The notes: generated by a model not told the origin, from the sequence alone. Shown: positions 18,397 through 28,349, counted from the first letter of the stretch. The stretch is DNA of 64,000 nt from Candidatus Poribacteria bacterium (GCA_028820655.1 JAPPIK010000006.1:46841-110840); one strand, 5' to 3'. Numbers and translations: made by a program.

Positions 18397-19224
18397 TTAA
18401 TCTCGCCGGCGCCCAGAATCCCTAGCCCCATCCCTTGCTCTACCTCGTCCTCTACCTTCTCTTTCTCCCCGCTCACCGCGAGCCCGCCGTTCCCGGCCGC
18501 GACGGCGAAATTCCTCCCGCATACGTTTACGCTCTTCAGGTGAGGCGTTGCGAAATCGCTCGGCGATATTTCGCATTCTGTCCTCGTTCCATCCTTGATT
18601 TCCGCGATTTTCGGGTTTGTCCTCGCGTGCTTCCTTTTTCTCGACTGACTCATCCCCGGAAGGTCGGTTGAATCCCGGTCTAGGTTCCCCAGAGACCGCG
18701 GAGGTATCCAAAAATCTATTGGAATTTGCTCTAAGCGTCACCTTCTTACCGTATTTGTCGAGGCTAACCTCATTCGGCTTGATGCTTTCCACGGTTGCAT
18801 CACCGACTTTTTCTCCAACGGACACGGGATAGAATTGATCGGAACGGCGTTCAATCAAAAATGCTTTCGCCCTTTGATTATTTGATTCAATCAGTGTCCC
18901 AATCAAGACATATTCTGCTTCATTGTCAGGTTTTCTCCAACCTAAAGGACGGAAAAGATTGTTTTCAACGATCGGCTGATAATAATCGTCACTTGATTGG
19001 TTTATTTGCCTTTGCGGCGGTGTCCGTTCATTGGTTTTGGCCGTGTCTTGAGGTCGACCGGCGGATGTAGTTCTCCCCAACTTTGATTCAGTTTTCTTGA
19101 CCGTCGGTTGACTTTGCTCCCCACCTTGGGCTTGAAGGCCTCTGCTATATAAGCCGTACGCCGCCAATAACAGCACTAAACCCAAAATCGATAGTCCCAA
19201 TACTACCTTTGATATGCCTCTCAT
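18397..19224 (-). CDS. Single-pass protein with GspC-like central domain and Arg/Glu-rich tail
   Basis: 275 aa from the ATG at 19224 (MRGISKVVLGLSILGLVLLLAAYGLYS), giving one N-terminal transmembrane helix. A Gln/Ser/Thr-rich linker leads to a compact domain at about 85-160 (YYQPIVENNLFRPLGWRKP, YVLIGTLIESNNQRAKAFLIE, VGEKVGDATVESIKPNEVSL). This pattern matches the homology region of type II secretion protein C/PilP-like periplasmic domains. The C-terminal 90 residues are low-complexity Arg/Glu/Gly (EERKRMREEFRRRGRERR). The GspC-like assignment is an inference; no secretion operon is nearby. Confidence 0.65.
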   Translation of the reverse strand: MRGISKVVLGLSILGLVLLLAAYGLYSRGLQAQGGEQSQPTVKKTESKLGRTTSAGRPQDTAKTNERTPPQRQINQSSDDYYQPIVENNLFRPLGWRKPDNEAEYVLIGTLIESNNQRAKAFLIERRSDQFYPVSVGEKVGDATVESIKPNEVSLDKYGKKVTLRANSNRFLDTSAVSGEPRPGFNRPSGDESVEKKEAREDKPENRGNQGWNEDRMRNIAERFRNASPEERKRMREEFRRRGRERRARGERGEREGRGRGRARDGARDSGRRRD

Positions 19225-19479
19225 CGTACTTCCCACTTCACGTCAAAAATCGACAACAGCAAAGATATCAGACGATATTCTGATCGCATTGTTTAGTTAC
19301 GAGTTAAGCTTGACATCGTTATTGCCGCGTGCTATATATGTGCACTCAAAGGACGATGGTGTCGGTCCGACAGTAAAAATAACAATTCTTTCGGAACATC
19401 GACCGATCTCAATTAACACTCAAGCACAACGTATATATTCTATCTTAACACTCTTTCTATGAGGTGACTTTAAAACCGC

Positions 19480-20001
19480 ATGACTTCTAAGGAAACTCCG
19501 CTTGTCAGTATCGTGATGGGAAGTGATTCAGACCTGGACCGCATGGCAGAGGCAGCAGAGGTATTGGAGGAATTCCAGATTCCGTTTGAGATAACCATTT
19601 CATCTGCCCACCGCTCACCCGAGATGACGATGGAATATGCCACAACCGCCAGAGACAGAGGGATTCATGTGATTATTGCCGGCGCCGGGAGAGCCGCTCA
19701 TCTTGCCGGCGTCATTGCCGCACATACAACGCTTCCGGTAATTGGCGTTCCAATCGATGGAGGACCGCTCAACGGAGTAGACGCGCTTTATTCAACCGTA
19801 CAACTGCCACCTGGTGTTCCTGTTGCCACAATGGCGATTGGATCCGGCGGCGCGCGAAACGCAGGGATTTTTGCCGTCCAAATCCTTAGCCTGAAAAACC
19901 CCGATCTTCAATCAAAGTTGCAAGCGTTTAAATCAGAGCTAAGTGAAGGAGTAGCCAAAAAAGCCGCCCGTCTGGCAGAGGTGGGCTACAAGAATTATTG
20001 A
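19480..20001 (+). CDS. purE: N5-carboxyaminoimidazole ribonucleotide mutase (PurE)
   Basis: Converts N5-CAIR to CAIR in de novo purine synthesis; a cytoplasmic octamer. Signature segments are all present: the opening VSIVMGSDSDL, the active-site SSAHRSPE, IIAGAGRAAHLAGVIAAHTTLPVIGVPI and GGARNAG. At 173 aa the length is standard for class I PurE. GAGGTGAC precedes the ATG. No purK is adjacent, so the partner is elsewhere in the genome. Confidence 0.97.
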   Translation: MTSKETPLVSIVMGSDSDLDRMAEAAEVLEEFQIPFEITISSAHRSPEMTMEYATTARDRGIHVIIAGAGRAAHLAGVIAAHTTLPVIGVPIDGGPLNGVDALYSTVQLPPGVPVATMAIGSGGARNAGIFAVQILSLKNPDLQSKLQAFKSELSEGVAKKAARLAEVGYKNY

Positions 20002-20015
20002 GGCGCCCGACCAGT

Positions 20016-20675
20016 CTATCCTTCCCTGATTCTCGAATTTTGAATCAGCGCAATAGAGAGAAGGATGAATGCCAATCCACGCATGGCAACATGCGGCTGA
20101 ATTCCGACGCCGGGAATCAGCAGACCTATCGGAAACGCAATAGCCGCAACCAGAAGCCCATATCCCGACAAGCGAGTTGGCTTCCCGGCCATTGCGCAGC
20201 CCGAGAATAAGCACATCAGAGCACATAAGAACGCTCCCGTCATCGAATGTGCTTCCCAAGTCTCTTGGGACACCTGATAGATTGCCAAGGCCATATCGCC
20301 GGAAGCGTGATTAGTGTACAACTCGCTGATTACCCGAAGTGGTGCCGTTTGCGACAGGCGCCCGACAATCTCGACAACGATCCACAGAAATGCGAAACCG
20401 ATTGCCAGGAAGCCGCGTGTGACAGCGGTTGAACGCAGTAGGTTGAACATCGCGATTGCCATGGGAACGATCAGGATTAGACTGACGACGCCTATTCCGT
20501 GCACGATACCCGAAAGCGGCTGATTCGCGATAAATCCCAACTGTTGTTCCGCGGATCCGACCATAGTTCCCTTTAGATGGAACATCACCACAAATGCCGA
20601 TGCCACCATCAAAATGCCGCTCAACAATCCGGTTATTCCTCCGACCAAACACAGCCGGGTAGTCTTGTCGTTCAT
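20016..20675 (-). CDS. Polytopic membrane protein (DUF4386-like)
   Basis: 219 aa from the ATG at 20675, with AAAGGA upstream. About six hydrophobic segments are visible (LVGGITGLLSGILMVASAFVVMF, GIVHGIGVVSLILIVPMAIAMF, GFLAIGFAFLWIVVEIVG, MTGAFLCALMCLFSGCAMA, GYGLLVAAIAFPIGLLIPGVG). Charged residues are few and no catalytic signature is visible. The spacing of the helices resembles DUF4386 proteins; this is a weak match by eye. It converges with purE with only 14 bp between stops. Confidence 0.7.
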   Translation of the reverse strand: MNDKTTRLCLVGGITGLLSGILMVASAFVVMFHLKGTMVGSAEQQLGFIANQPLSGIVHGIGVVSLILIVPMAIAMFNLLRSTAVTRGFLAIGFAFLWIVVEIVGRLSQTAPLRVISELYTNHASGDMALAIYQVSQETWEAHSMTGAFLCALMCLFSGCAMAGKPTRLSGYGLLVAAIAFPIGLLIPGVGIQPHVAMRGLAFILLSIALIQNSRIREG

Positions 20676-21318
20676 ATTTGATTCCTTTCCTCGCTTCCCG
20701 AGTCTTACCGTATAGACATCCGATGGAATCGCCATGGTCCCGCGCTTACCAAGTGTATTATATCATTTCCCCGGTATGAATGAAAGCGATATCTCCGATG
20801 ATTATCAGAATCGGGACTTCAAAACGTATTTTCCACAGGCCGCATTTGACTTGAGGCAGAACATCCATCTGATATGCTTATCTCCGATGACGTCAATTCA
20901 CTGAACCTTGAGAACGGGTTATCTTCGTCCCAGAGAATCTCAATGGATTTCGTCAAAAGAACGCTGGCATGACATTTGCGCGTTACCCGTGCAAGTACCA
21001 TTCCGATAAGTTGACTCCAGGGGGCTTCATAGCCGAGGATGCCCTTAAGCGGCACTACGGCGGCTGTTTCGGGAATGTCGGAATTTAACCACATGCATCA
21101 TCCGTGACTCACCACTTCGGGAATAGGATCAATAGGGCTTGTACGAGTTTTCCAAACTATTGGAAACTGTCAGGGCCTAGGATTTTAGGTGATACTTAAT
21201 GCGTGATGCGTGCGTGATGCGAAAGAATAATGCACGAGAGCGTGTAAGACCTCCCGGTAAACATCATGGATTGCCACCGCAAGACGCTGGCGCGTTCAAC
21301 TTCGCACGCCGCAATTAA
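20676..21318. other. Intergenic region, no convincing gene
   Basis: Holds a 91-codon minus-strand frame at 20819-21094 that matches nothing I recognise, and short local repeats of GCGTGATGCGT near 21200. No promoter with both boxes was found. Confidence 0.4.
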
Positions 21319-23865
21319 ATGACGATGACACAGACGATTCTCGGTGCCAAAAAATTTAAACGACCTCTCATATTGTTGACTTGCTTCATTGTCGTTTTAA
21401 GCGGGCTGATTTTGCTTGTAGCCAACCGGGTATTTCCGCTGCCGGTGGCAAAATTGCATCCGCCATCTTCGACGGTAGTTTTGGATCGACATGGCGAATG
21501 GCTCAGGGCTTTCACGGCGTCGAATGACTCGTGGCGAATTCCTGAACCATCTTTGAATGAGATTTCCCCGAAACTGCGGATGGCGGCGCTAACCTATGAG
21601 GACAGGTGGTTTTATTACCATTTTGGGATTAACCCGTTGTCGATCGCTCAGGCTTTGGTCACCAACATCAAGGCTAGAAGGATCGTCAGGGGCGGGTCAA
21701 CCATTACAATGCAGGTTGCACGTATGATGAAACCGAAACCTCGGACGATTCGCAACAAGATTATAGAGATGTTTCGCGCGCTTCAAATCGAGGCACGTTA
21801 TTCCAAAGATGAGATTCTGACACTCTATCTCAATATGGCACCCTACGGTGGCAACATCGTAGGTTCAAGCGCGGCATCTCGCATATACTTTAATAAACCG
21901 CAAAATCGTCTCAGTCTGGGTGAAGCTGCGCTATTGGCTGCAATCCCGAATTCGCCAACTTATTTGCGTCCCGACCTACACCATGCAAACGCCGTACGTG
22001 CCCGGGAGAAAGTGCTGAAGCGAATGGTGACATTCGGAAGGATTTCCGATGAGGAATTTCGAGAAGCCAACAGTGAACCGATTCCGGCGGCGCGGCATCC
22101 AATGCCGTTCAGCGCGCCGCATGTCACCAGGCTGCTCAAGAATTCCCATTCCGAACCGGAAACCGAGCGCTCTGAGTCCTCACACTTTTTTCCCTCGACC
22201 AGTGAAAGCACCGGTGCCGCCGGTATTAGGGTCGGTCGTATTCACTCGACGATTGACGCTCGAATTCAGGAACTCGCCGAGCGGATTCTGCAAGAGAGCC
22301 TGGCTCCGCTTCGCCGTGAAGGCATCTCTACAGGCGCGATAATCGTGATGGATACGAAGAGCCGCGAGGTTCTAGCGCTTGTTGGTTCCTACCGCTTTTT
22401 TGATCAAGACAGCGAGGGGCAGGTTGACGGAACGAATGCCCGCCGTTCGCCCGGGTCTACTCTCAAACCGTTCATATTTGGATTGGCGATTGATCGTGGA
22501 CTTATCACTCCCGAAAGTCTATTGAACGACGTACCAATCGATTACTCAGGATATAAACCCGTGAATTATGATGGAGAGTATCGCGGATACGTGACCGCGA
22601 GCGACGCTTTGGCGCACTCCCTCAATGTTCCGGCGGTGAATCTATACGCGCGGCTACGGAATGATGGTATCTACTCGTTTCTACACAATGCCGGAATCTC
22701 CACATTACCGAAGGCGAAAGAATACTACGGATTGTCGCTGACTCTCGGCGGCTGCGAATTGACACTGCTTGAATTGACAACACTCTACGCAGGGTTGGCG
22801 AATCATGGGGAGTTTTCCAGGTACCGGTTGACAATGAATCCGCTCGAGAACGGAGAACGAGACAGCGCGCGTGCAACGAGGTCCGGGCATGCAGACCCTT
22901 CTTCGTTTAACTACCCTGGCTCCACTTCTCGACATGCAGACAACTCGACGAGATTCTTAAGGGGTCACACAACGAAGAGGCGGCTTTTGAGCCGAGAAGC
23001 CTGTTACATCTTAACCGATATGCTCTCCGAAGTCCGCCGTCCCGATTTGCCTGCGGCATTTGAGGCGTCGGCGAATCTTCCAAAAATTGCGTGGAAGACA
23101 GGCACCTCTTTTGGACACAGAGATGCGTGGAGTATCGGCTACACCCCGGAATATGCAATCGGTGTTTGGGTCGGCAATTTCGATGGCACGGGTGTTGCGT
23201 CCCTTGTCGGGTCCGAAATCGCTGCGCCAATTTTGTTCAACTTGTTCACGGCGCTGACCACTCCCGCGTCTAATCGTTGGTTCGCGAGGCCGGGTCGCGT
23301 GAATATCCGCGAAGTTTGCTCGTTGAGCGGAATGTTGCCATCCTCGTATTGTACCAGGTCAAAGCATGACTATTTCATTCCGAGTGTTTCTCCCAACACC
23401 GTTTGCACAATTCATAAAGGGATCTATATCGACGAGCGGACCGGAGCGTCGTTGTGTTCACACTGTCGGGTCGGTCGGACATATCGTCGTACAGTTTTCG
23501 AGGAGTGGCCCGCGGCAATAGGAACGTGGTTGAAACGCAACGGTTCTGCCATTCCGCAGATACCGTCTCATTTGTCCACGTGCACCGGTCTGGTGGCGGG
23601 ACATAGCCCTATTGTCATTTCTCCAGCGCAAAATAGCGAATACCAAATTCGTTCCGGGATTCCGCTTGAAGATCAGAAAATTTCGCTTCAAGCGTCCGTG
23701 TCGAATCGAACAAAGCGGGTTTTCTGGTTTCTCGACGGACAGTTGATTTTCAGCGGCGACCCGGCCGAGAAAGTGTTCTTGACACCCGTAGTTGGTAAAC
23801 ACAGACTCACGTGTATCGATGACGAGGGACGGTCAACGAGCCAAACGCTCATTATCAGGGGTTAG
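21319..23865 (+). CDS. pbpC: Penicillin-binding protein 1C (bifunctional transglycosylase/transpeptidase)
   Basis: Inner-membrane cell-wall synthase, 848 aa. One N-terminal helix (PLILLTCFIVVLSGLILLVA) is followed by a GT51 transglycosylase domain with catalytic EDRWFYYHFG and RGGSTITMQVARM. The transpeptidase has SPGSTLKP (active Ser in SxxK), SLN (AHSLNVPAVN) and KTGTS. The C-terminal 90 residues (SPAQNSEYQI...KRVFWFLDGQLI) match the BiPBP_C Ig-like domain that marks PBP1C. A repetitive insertion rich in Arg/Ser/His lies between SLN and KTG (about 515-545). murB follows 43 bp downstream, so the two are probably co-transcribed. Confidence 0.95.
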   Translation: MTMTQTILGAKKFKRPLILLTCFIVVLSGLILLVANRVFPLPVAKLHPPSSTVVLDRHGEWLRAFTASNDSWRIPEPSLNEISPKLRMAALTYEDRWFYYHFGINPLSIAQALVTNIKARRIVRGGSTITMQVARMMKPKPRTIRNKIIEMFRALQIEARYSKDEILTLYLNMAPYGGNIVGSSAASRIYFNKPQNRLSLGEAALLAAIPNSPTYLRPDLHHANAVRAREKVLKRMVTFGRISDEEFREANSEPIPAARHPMPFSAPHVTRLLKNSHSEPETERSESSHFFPSTSESTGAAGIRVGRIHSTIDARIQELAERILQESLAPLRREGISTGAIIVMDTKSREVLALVGSYRFFDQDSEGQVDGTNARRSPGSTLKPFIFGLAIDRGLITPESLLNDVPIDYSGYKPVNYDGEYRGYVTASDALAHSLNVPAVNLYARLRNDGIYSFLHNAGISTLPKAKEYYGLSLTLGGCELTLLELTTLYAGLANHGEFSRYRLTMNPLENGERDSARATRSGHADPSSFNYPGSTSRHADNSTRFLRGHTTKRRLLSREACYILTDMLSEVRRPDLPAAFEASANLPKIAWKTGTSFGHRDAWSIGYTPEYAIGVWVGNFDGTGVASLVGSEIAAPILFNLFTALTTPASNRWFARPGRVNIREVCSLSGMLPSSYCTRSKHDYFIPSVSPNTVCTIHKGIYIDERTGASLCSHCRVGRTYRRTVFEEWPAAIGTWLKRNGSAIPQIPSHLSTCTGLVAGHSPIVISPAQNSEYQIRSGIPLEDQKISLQASVSNRTKRVFWFLDGQLIFSGDPAEKVFLTPVVGKHRLTCIDDEGRSTSQTLIIRG

Positions 23866-23908
23866 TTCGATTTTCAAGTCGTACCGCAACTGTTGTCGGA
23901 AAGATTCT

Positions 23909-24835
23909 ATGGAATGGAAAACAGACCTGGCTAAATTAGCCGAATACTATGGCAATGCGCCTACCTCACGCCTAAGATTTGACGAACCGATGGAGAAGCA
24001 TGTTTTTTTCGGCATTGGAGGATTGGCGGCAGCCTATTTTGAGGTGACTAGCGTTCAGGAACTTGCCGCCGTTGCATCGTTAAAGAAGCGCTGGAACATG
24101 CCCGTGGCGACGCTTGGAAGGGGTTCGAACCTGCTGGTAAGCGACAACGGGTACAACGGAATCGTGCTTCGGCTGGTAAAAGAGTTGGAGGGGCTGGAAT
24201 TTGACGGAGATCGTGTTTGGGCAGGTGCGGGCGTCTCGTTGCCGAGATTGTCAAAAGTTTCGGCACGGCAGGGATTGAGTGGAATTGAGTTCGCGCTCGG
24301 TATCCCGGGATCAGTGGGAGGGGCGTTGATTATGAACGCCGGTGCGTGGGGGAGCAGTTTCGGGGATGTGGTAGAACGGGTGCAGGTAATGACCTACGAG
24401 GGCGAGGTCATCGAACTTAGCCGCGACGAAGCGCAGTTTGCCTACCGCCGCAGTCGATTAGGACGCTACTTTAGTGTAACGGGTGCGCTGCTCCGCCTCA
24501 GGCCCGGGGACGCGGGAACCATAACCGAGCGGATGAATGAATTGTACAGCAAGAAGATTGCCACGCAGCCTTTTGCCGAGGAAAATGCCGGGTGTATTTT
24601 CAAGAATCCGCCCAATGACTCAGCGGGACGGCTAATTGACAAGTGCGGTCTGAAGGGACATCGAATCGGCGGATCGGAGGTCTCTAAAGTCCACGGCAAC
24701 TTTATTCTAAACATTGACAGCGCGACCGCCGAGGACGTGTTGTGTCTGGTTCGGCATATTCAGCAACAGGTTAAACAATTAACCGGTGTGGATCTCCAGA
24801 TAGAGGTCAAAATGCTGGGATTTGACAATGAGTAG
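23909..24835 (+). CDS. murB: UDP-N-acetylenolpyruvoylglucosamine reductase (MurB)
   Basis: FAD enzyme that makes UDP-MurNAc for peptidoglycan. 308 aa from the ATG at 23909; upstream alternatives overlap the pbpC end. The FAD-binding segments GRGSNLLVSDNGYNG and GIPGSVGGALIMNAGAWG, the substrate-binding YRRSRLGR, the proton-donor region ENAGCIFKNP (Cys in place of the more common Ser) and GGSEVSKVHGNFILN are all present. The length and missing insert fit type II MurB. Its place after pbpC makes a small cell-wall operon. Confidence 0.96.
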   Translation: MEWKTDLAKLAEYYGNAPTSRLRFDEPMEKHVFFGIGGLAAAYFEVTSVQELAAVASLKKRWNMPVATLGRGSNLLVSDNGYNGIVLRLVKELEGLEFDGDRVWAGAGVSLPRLSKVSARQGLSGIEFALGIPGSVGGALIMNAGAWGSSFGDVVERVQVMTYEGEVIELSRDEAQFAYRRSRLGRYFSVTGALLRLRPGDAGTITERMNELYSKKIATQPFAEENAGCIFKNPPNDSAGRLIDKCGLKGHRIGGSEVSKVHGNFILNIDSATAEDVLCLVRHIQQQVKQLTGVDLQIEVKMLGFDNE

Positions 24836-24871
24836 ACGGGACAAACGTATTGGCGAACGAATGGATTCAGT

Positions 24872-25620
24872 GTTCTATTAACATTGCACTCCGATGGAGT
24901 GCAGGAATTAGGTTCGTCGCCATGTACAGACATCGCGCTCCTCTGGAGCGAAAAACCAGTGTTACCTTCGGAATGAATTATTCTGCCACGGATAATGGCG
25001 TGTTCTGTACCACAATCTGTTAGATTGTGATCGCAAACTAACAGTTTGCGGCACGAGAGTGTTGCCTGCTGAAAGAACTATTCCGACAGGGATAATGGCG
25101 CGCTATCAAGTATTCTATTGACATTGCACTCCGCTGGAGTGAAAACCAAACCTCGAAGTTTCACTTTTCACGGCTAGTCATTGAGCGAAAAACGAGTTGC
25201 GAAATGAGGGAATCGTATCGTGACACCTAATGGCGTGTTCTGTACCACAATCTGAAAGATTGTGATCGCAAACTAACAGTTTGCGGTACGAGAGTGTTGC
25301 CTGCCGAAAGAACTATTCCGACAGGGATAATGGCGCGCTATTAAGTATTCCATTGACATTGCCGGATTCTCTATCGCGGTCGTTATCCACTCCCTTGATC
25401 CTCTGGAGTGAAAACCAAACCTCGAAGTTTCACTTTTCACGGCTAGTCATTGAGCGAAAAACGAGTTGCGAAATGAGGGAATCGTATCGTGACGCCTAAT
25501 GGCATGTTCTGTACCACTATCTGTTAGATTGTGATCGAAAACTAACAGTTTGCGGTACGAGAGTGTTACCTGCTGAATGAATTATTTCGACAGGGATTAC
25601 GGCGCTCTCTCAAGAAAAAC
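24872..25620. repeat. Tandem array of a ~235-bp hairpin-rich unit (three copies)
   Basis: Copies of TAATGGCGTGTTCTGTACCA begin at 24993, 25228 and 25497 (the last with one change). Each is followed by two hairpins: CAATCT/AGATTG around a short loop, and CGCAAACT/AGTTTGCG around AAC (the third copy is partly mutated). A third hairpin, ACTCC/GGAGT, sits before each unit. The spacing grows from 235 to 269 because a copy of the dispersed repeat is inserted at 25364. No coding potential is evident. Confidence 0.8.
25364..25400 (+). repeat. Dispersed ~36-bp repeat, copy A (inserted in the tandem array)
   Basis: Core TCTATCGCGGTCG followed by CCACTCCCTTGATC. It matches the reverse complement of 46291-46326 at nearly every base. 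Its presence breaks the third unit of the tandem array, replacing the ACTCCGC that the second unit has there. Confidence 0.75.
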
Positions 25621-25631
25621 GGGGACATTGA

Positions 25632-26870
25632 TCATTGGGAGTCGTTATGACGGGGTTCAACCAACCTGAACGTCAACAGGCTCGATATAACAATAAGTAT
25701 ACCCCCTCCCAAGAACACCGGCTCAAACGAGACCTTAGAAATCAATAAACCGACTAGTGGTGAAATCAAGAGTGAACACGCCTCAAGTAAACTTACCACG
25801 CCCAAATATTGAGGGTGCTTTTTCTCGGTGGAAATCTCCAAGGTATAGTTCTCTATGATACGAGGAAGCACCGGCGCCATGCCCAAAGGGATGTAAATGA
25901 GCCAATAAAGTTTGGCGCCGAAGGGGATTCGACTGATGGCGATTGCCGCCAAAGGGGTACACGCACTGAGAAGCAGGAGTAATCGTAGGACAAGCCGGTT
26001 GCCTCGCCGATCCGCGATGCGACCGGTGGTCCAGGACCCCAAAGCGGTTGCGCAGTTTAGTACGACAATCCAGACAACGAAGTGAGTTGATTCCACGCCC
26101 AGCACGCGCTTGCCGAAAATGGTGTAGTGCGGAAAAAGGACCCAACTTGAAAAAGACAGCACGGCCACCACGGCAAACCGGCGCAAATTTCGATCAGACC
26201 GAAGTATCAGCAGTCCTTCTCGAAGGGATTGCAAGAAAGGTTGCGACTGTTGGGGCGGAGAAGGCGACTCTACAAAATAGAGGCTGACAATCGCCGCCAA
26301 GCCGTAACATAACGCAGCCGCGCCAAACACGGCGGAGTAACGAGGGATTTCCCCGCCTAACCATTCATACATGAAGCGGCACGCTACGGCTATCGCAAGA
26401 ACACTACCGATAGCGTTGGCGTTACCGAGTAACGAACCCCGCTTTTCCGCCCGAATTAACTTTCCCCGCAGCGTACCTGCCACAAGACGTTCGCAACCTA
26501 AAGAGAAACACTGAAACGTATACAGCGCAAGAAAGAGGAGGACGACGACGCTTGATGGTAACCAGGAGCCGGCAGCAACTATCGCCACAAGTAACCACGA
26601 CACCATGATGCCAAAAACGGCGGTGGTGAATAGCGGTTGCTTGAAGGGCGACTGGGCCACACGCTGCGCAAGAAAAAACTGAGCAAGACTCTGTACCAGT
26701 CGAAAACTGATCGGCAAGAAACCTCGAACAGCATCCGACGCGGAATAAGTGTCAAGGAAGGCTGGCACTATAACTGAATCAATCTTGAATACCCAGCCAA
26801 TCCGCATCAGTATCTGATTTGCGGTAAAGGTAGCAAAATTCTGCTTTTCGTACTGTACTAGATCTTTCAC
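25632..26870 (-). CDS. Major facilitator superfamily transporter, paralog 1
   Basis: About 412 aa with around 12 hydrophobic segments. The GTG at 26870 is the likely start because the aligned position of the paralog (29779) is also GTG-AAA; a GTG at 26912 is directly abutted by AGGAGG. Loop 2-3 lacks a textbook MFS motif A, but a related GRIADRRGNRL lies in the loop between helices 8 and 9. It shares most of its sequence with the gene at 28541 (for example EISTEKKHPQYLGVVSLLEACSLLISPLVGLLISK). Substrate unknown. Upstream lies a shortened copy of the gene that accompanies the paralog. Confidence 0.88.
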   Translation of the reverse strand: MKDLVQYEKQNFATFTANQILMRIGWVFKIDSVIVPAFLDTYSASDAVRGFLPISFRLVQSLAQFFLAQRVAQSPFKQPLFTTAVFGIMVSWLLVAIVAAGSWLPSSVVVLLFLALYTFQCFSLGCERLVAGTLRGKLIRAEKRGSLLGNANAIGSVLAIAVACRFMYEWLGGEIPRYSAVFGAAALCYGLAAIVSLYFVESPSPPQQSQPFLQSLREGLLILRSDRNLRRFAVVAVLSFSSWVLFPHYTIFGKRVLGVESTHFVVWIVVLNCATALGSWTTGRIADRRGNRLVLRLLLLLSACTPLAAIAISRIPFGAKLYWLIYIPLGMAPVLPRIIENYTLEISTEKKHPQYLGVVSLLEACSLLISPLVGLLISKVSFEPVFLGGGILIVISSLLTFRLVEPRHNDSQ

Positions 26871-27010
26871 ACCAAGTTTTTGGCGTTGGCAACACGGGGT
26901 CGCCTTGGTCACCCTCCTTCAAAGACTGTTGCAAAATCTGTCCAAACCTAGAGATGTCTTTGAGCACCAACTCAGTTCAAATTCCTACTGTAATGCAATC
27001 GGAACGGGCT

Positions 27011-27199
27011 TTATTGAACGCGCCGGTCGTCAAATTTAATCACCTCGCCATGTTCGTGGAGGACATACAAGCCCTCAAATGCGTTCAGTTGATTCGAGCC
27101 AAGAATGCTGAATGAAAGGCAAGTGGAGCATACAACAATCGCTGTCGTTGCCGTCCGTTCGCAGTTATTGTACCGGGGTTCGCTCTTTCGTTTTTGCAC
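27011..27199 (-). pseudogene. Internally deleted remnant of an SdiA-regulated-type gene
   Basis: The last residues (YVLHEHGEVIKFDDRRVQ) are nearly identical to the C-terminus of the intact protein at 29895 (YIAQENGEVIKIEDRRVQ). The segment before it has a short hydrophobic run (TTAIVVCSTCLSFSILGS) that may be what is left of the signal anchor. The central ~220 residues are missing. The remnant has the same position and direction relative to MFS paralog 1 as the intact gene has to paralog 2. Confidence 0.75.
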
Positions 27200-27494
27200 C
27201 CGGTCCGAAGGTTAACATGGGCAACCGCAAGGAATCGCATGCGTGAACCCCCGGCCGAATAGCGATGAGGGCATTATAACAGAGAAGACTGCCGTGCAAA
27301 AGGACAAGTTGCGATGAGATTGCCATTTATCAAGTCTTGGCTACCGCTTCGGTAAGAATACTTCTCGTTTTCTTTTTTCTGTAGTATAATACGGTCAAAC
27401 CGCGATTAGAGGCGCGGTTTCTTGGATTGAAGGCGTTAGAAACCTAAACCTCGATGTTCAGCTCATCCACAACGAATTGCCATCAGGTGGGACA
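27200..27494. promoter_or_regulatory. Upstream region of the SDR gene: -10 box and leader hairpin
   Basis: TATAAT lies at 27385-27390 inside the string GTATAATACGGT, which recurs at two other places in the window; no clear -35 box is visible. A perfect 8-bp hairpin, AAACCGCG/CGCGGTTT, follows at 27397-27420. It has no T-run, so it looks more like a leader structure than a terminator. Confidence 0.45.
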
Positions 27495-28349
27495 ATGGTG
27501 CATAACCTCAACGGAAAAGTTGCCGTCGTGACCGGCGCCGGCGGCGAACACGGCATAGGACGTGCTATTGCGAATCAACTTGCCCAAGAAGGTGCAGATG
27601 TGGTCGTAACCGACATTGTCAACGATCCGCATGGGCATGATCCGGGGCGTTGGGGCGGTGCGTCCGCCGTCGTGAGCGAGATTGAGGAAAAAGGGCGGAA
27701 GTCGATGTGCGTTTTCACAGATGTCACCGACGCCAATCAGATAGACAGTTTGGTGCGTCAAGCGCTTGAACGGTTCAGCCGTATCGACATTCTGGTAAAC
27801 AATGCCGCCGCAAGTCCAGGGCCGGATCGTGTTCCCGTAGTGGAGTTGGAGGAGACCGCTTGGGATGAGGTACAGAACGTAGACTTGAAGGGCACTTTTC
27901 TCTGCTGCCGCGCGGTCTCGCGTCACATGATAGAAAGGGGAAAGGGTGGTAAAATCATCAACATCTCCTCAATAATGGGTAAGCATGGCCGCGCCCGTTT
28001 TGCGGCGTATTGTGCATCAAAATTCGGCGTGATAGGCTTTACGCAGTCTCTTGCGCATGAACTAGCACCTCATAAGATAAACGTCAACGCGATCTGTCCG
28101 AGCCTTGTGGACACGGAACGTGTGGGCTACCAGCGTGAGGTTATGTCGTCCGAGAACATAACAGCCAAATCTTGGCGAGCTAGCGAACACCGCCAAGCGT
28201 ATATCCGGATGCGGGCAGAGCACATTCCTTTGGGTCGGGTGGCGCAGCCTTCAGACATTGCAATGTTGGCGGCGTTCCTCGCTTCTTCGGAGTCCGATTA
28301 CCTTACCGGACTCTCTATTAGCATCGCCGGAGGTTCGGAGATGGACTAA
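27495..28349 (+). CDS. Short-chain dehydrogenase/reductase (SDR)
   Basis: 284 aa NAD(P)-dependent oxidoreductase. The ATG at 27495 is preferred, with AGGTGGGA upstream. The cofactor loop reads VVTGAGGEHGIGRAIA (TGxxxGxG with a two-residue insertion), then NNAAASPG. The catalytic triad is in ISSIMGKHG (Ser) and AYCASKFG (Tyr, Lys), and the C-terminal YLTGLSISIAGGSEMD is typical of classical SDRs. It lies between two paralogous MFS genes on the opposite strand. A functional link to them is possible but unproven. Confidence 0.94.
   Translation: MVHNLNGKVAVVTGAGGEHGIGRAIANQLAQEGADVVVTDIVNDPHGHDPGRWGGASAVVSEIEEKGRKSMCVFTDVTDANQIDSLVRQALERFSRIDILVNNAAASPGPDRVPVVELEETAWDEVQNVDLKGTFLCCRAVSRHMIERGKGGKIINISSIMGKHGRARFAAYCASKFGVIGFTQSLAHELAPHKINVNAICPSLVDTERVGYQREVMSSENITAKSWRASEHRQAYIRMRAEHIPLGRVAQPSDIAMLAAFLASSESDYLTGLSISIAGGSEMD

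Noticed and set aside
20819-21094. A 91-codon minus-strand frame
   Set aside because: No recognisable motif or homology by eye, weak start context; not enough support to call a gene.
24872-25620. Possible CRISPR array
   Set aside because: Units are about 235 bp with diverged hairpins, not ~30-bp identical repeats with unique spacers; no cas genes nearby.
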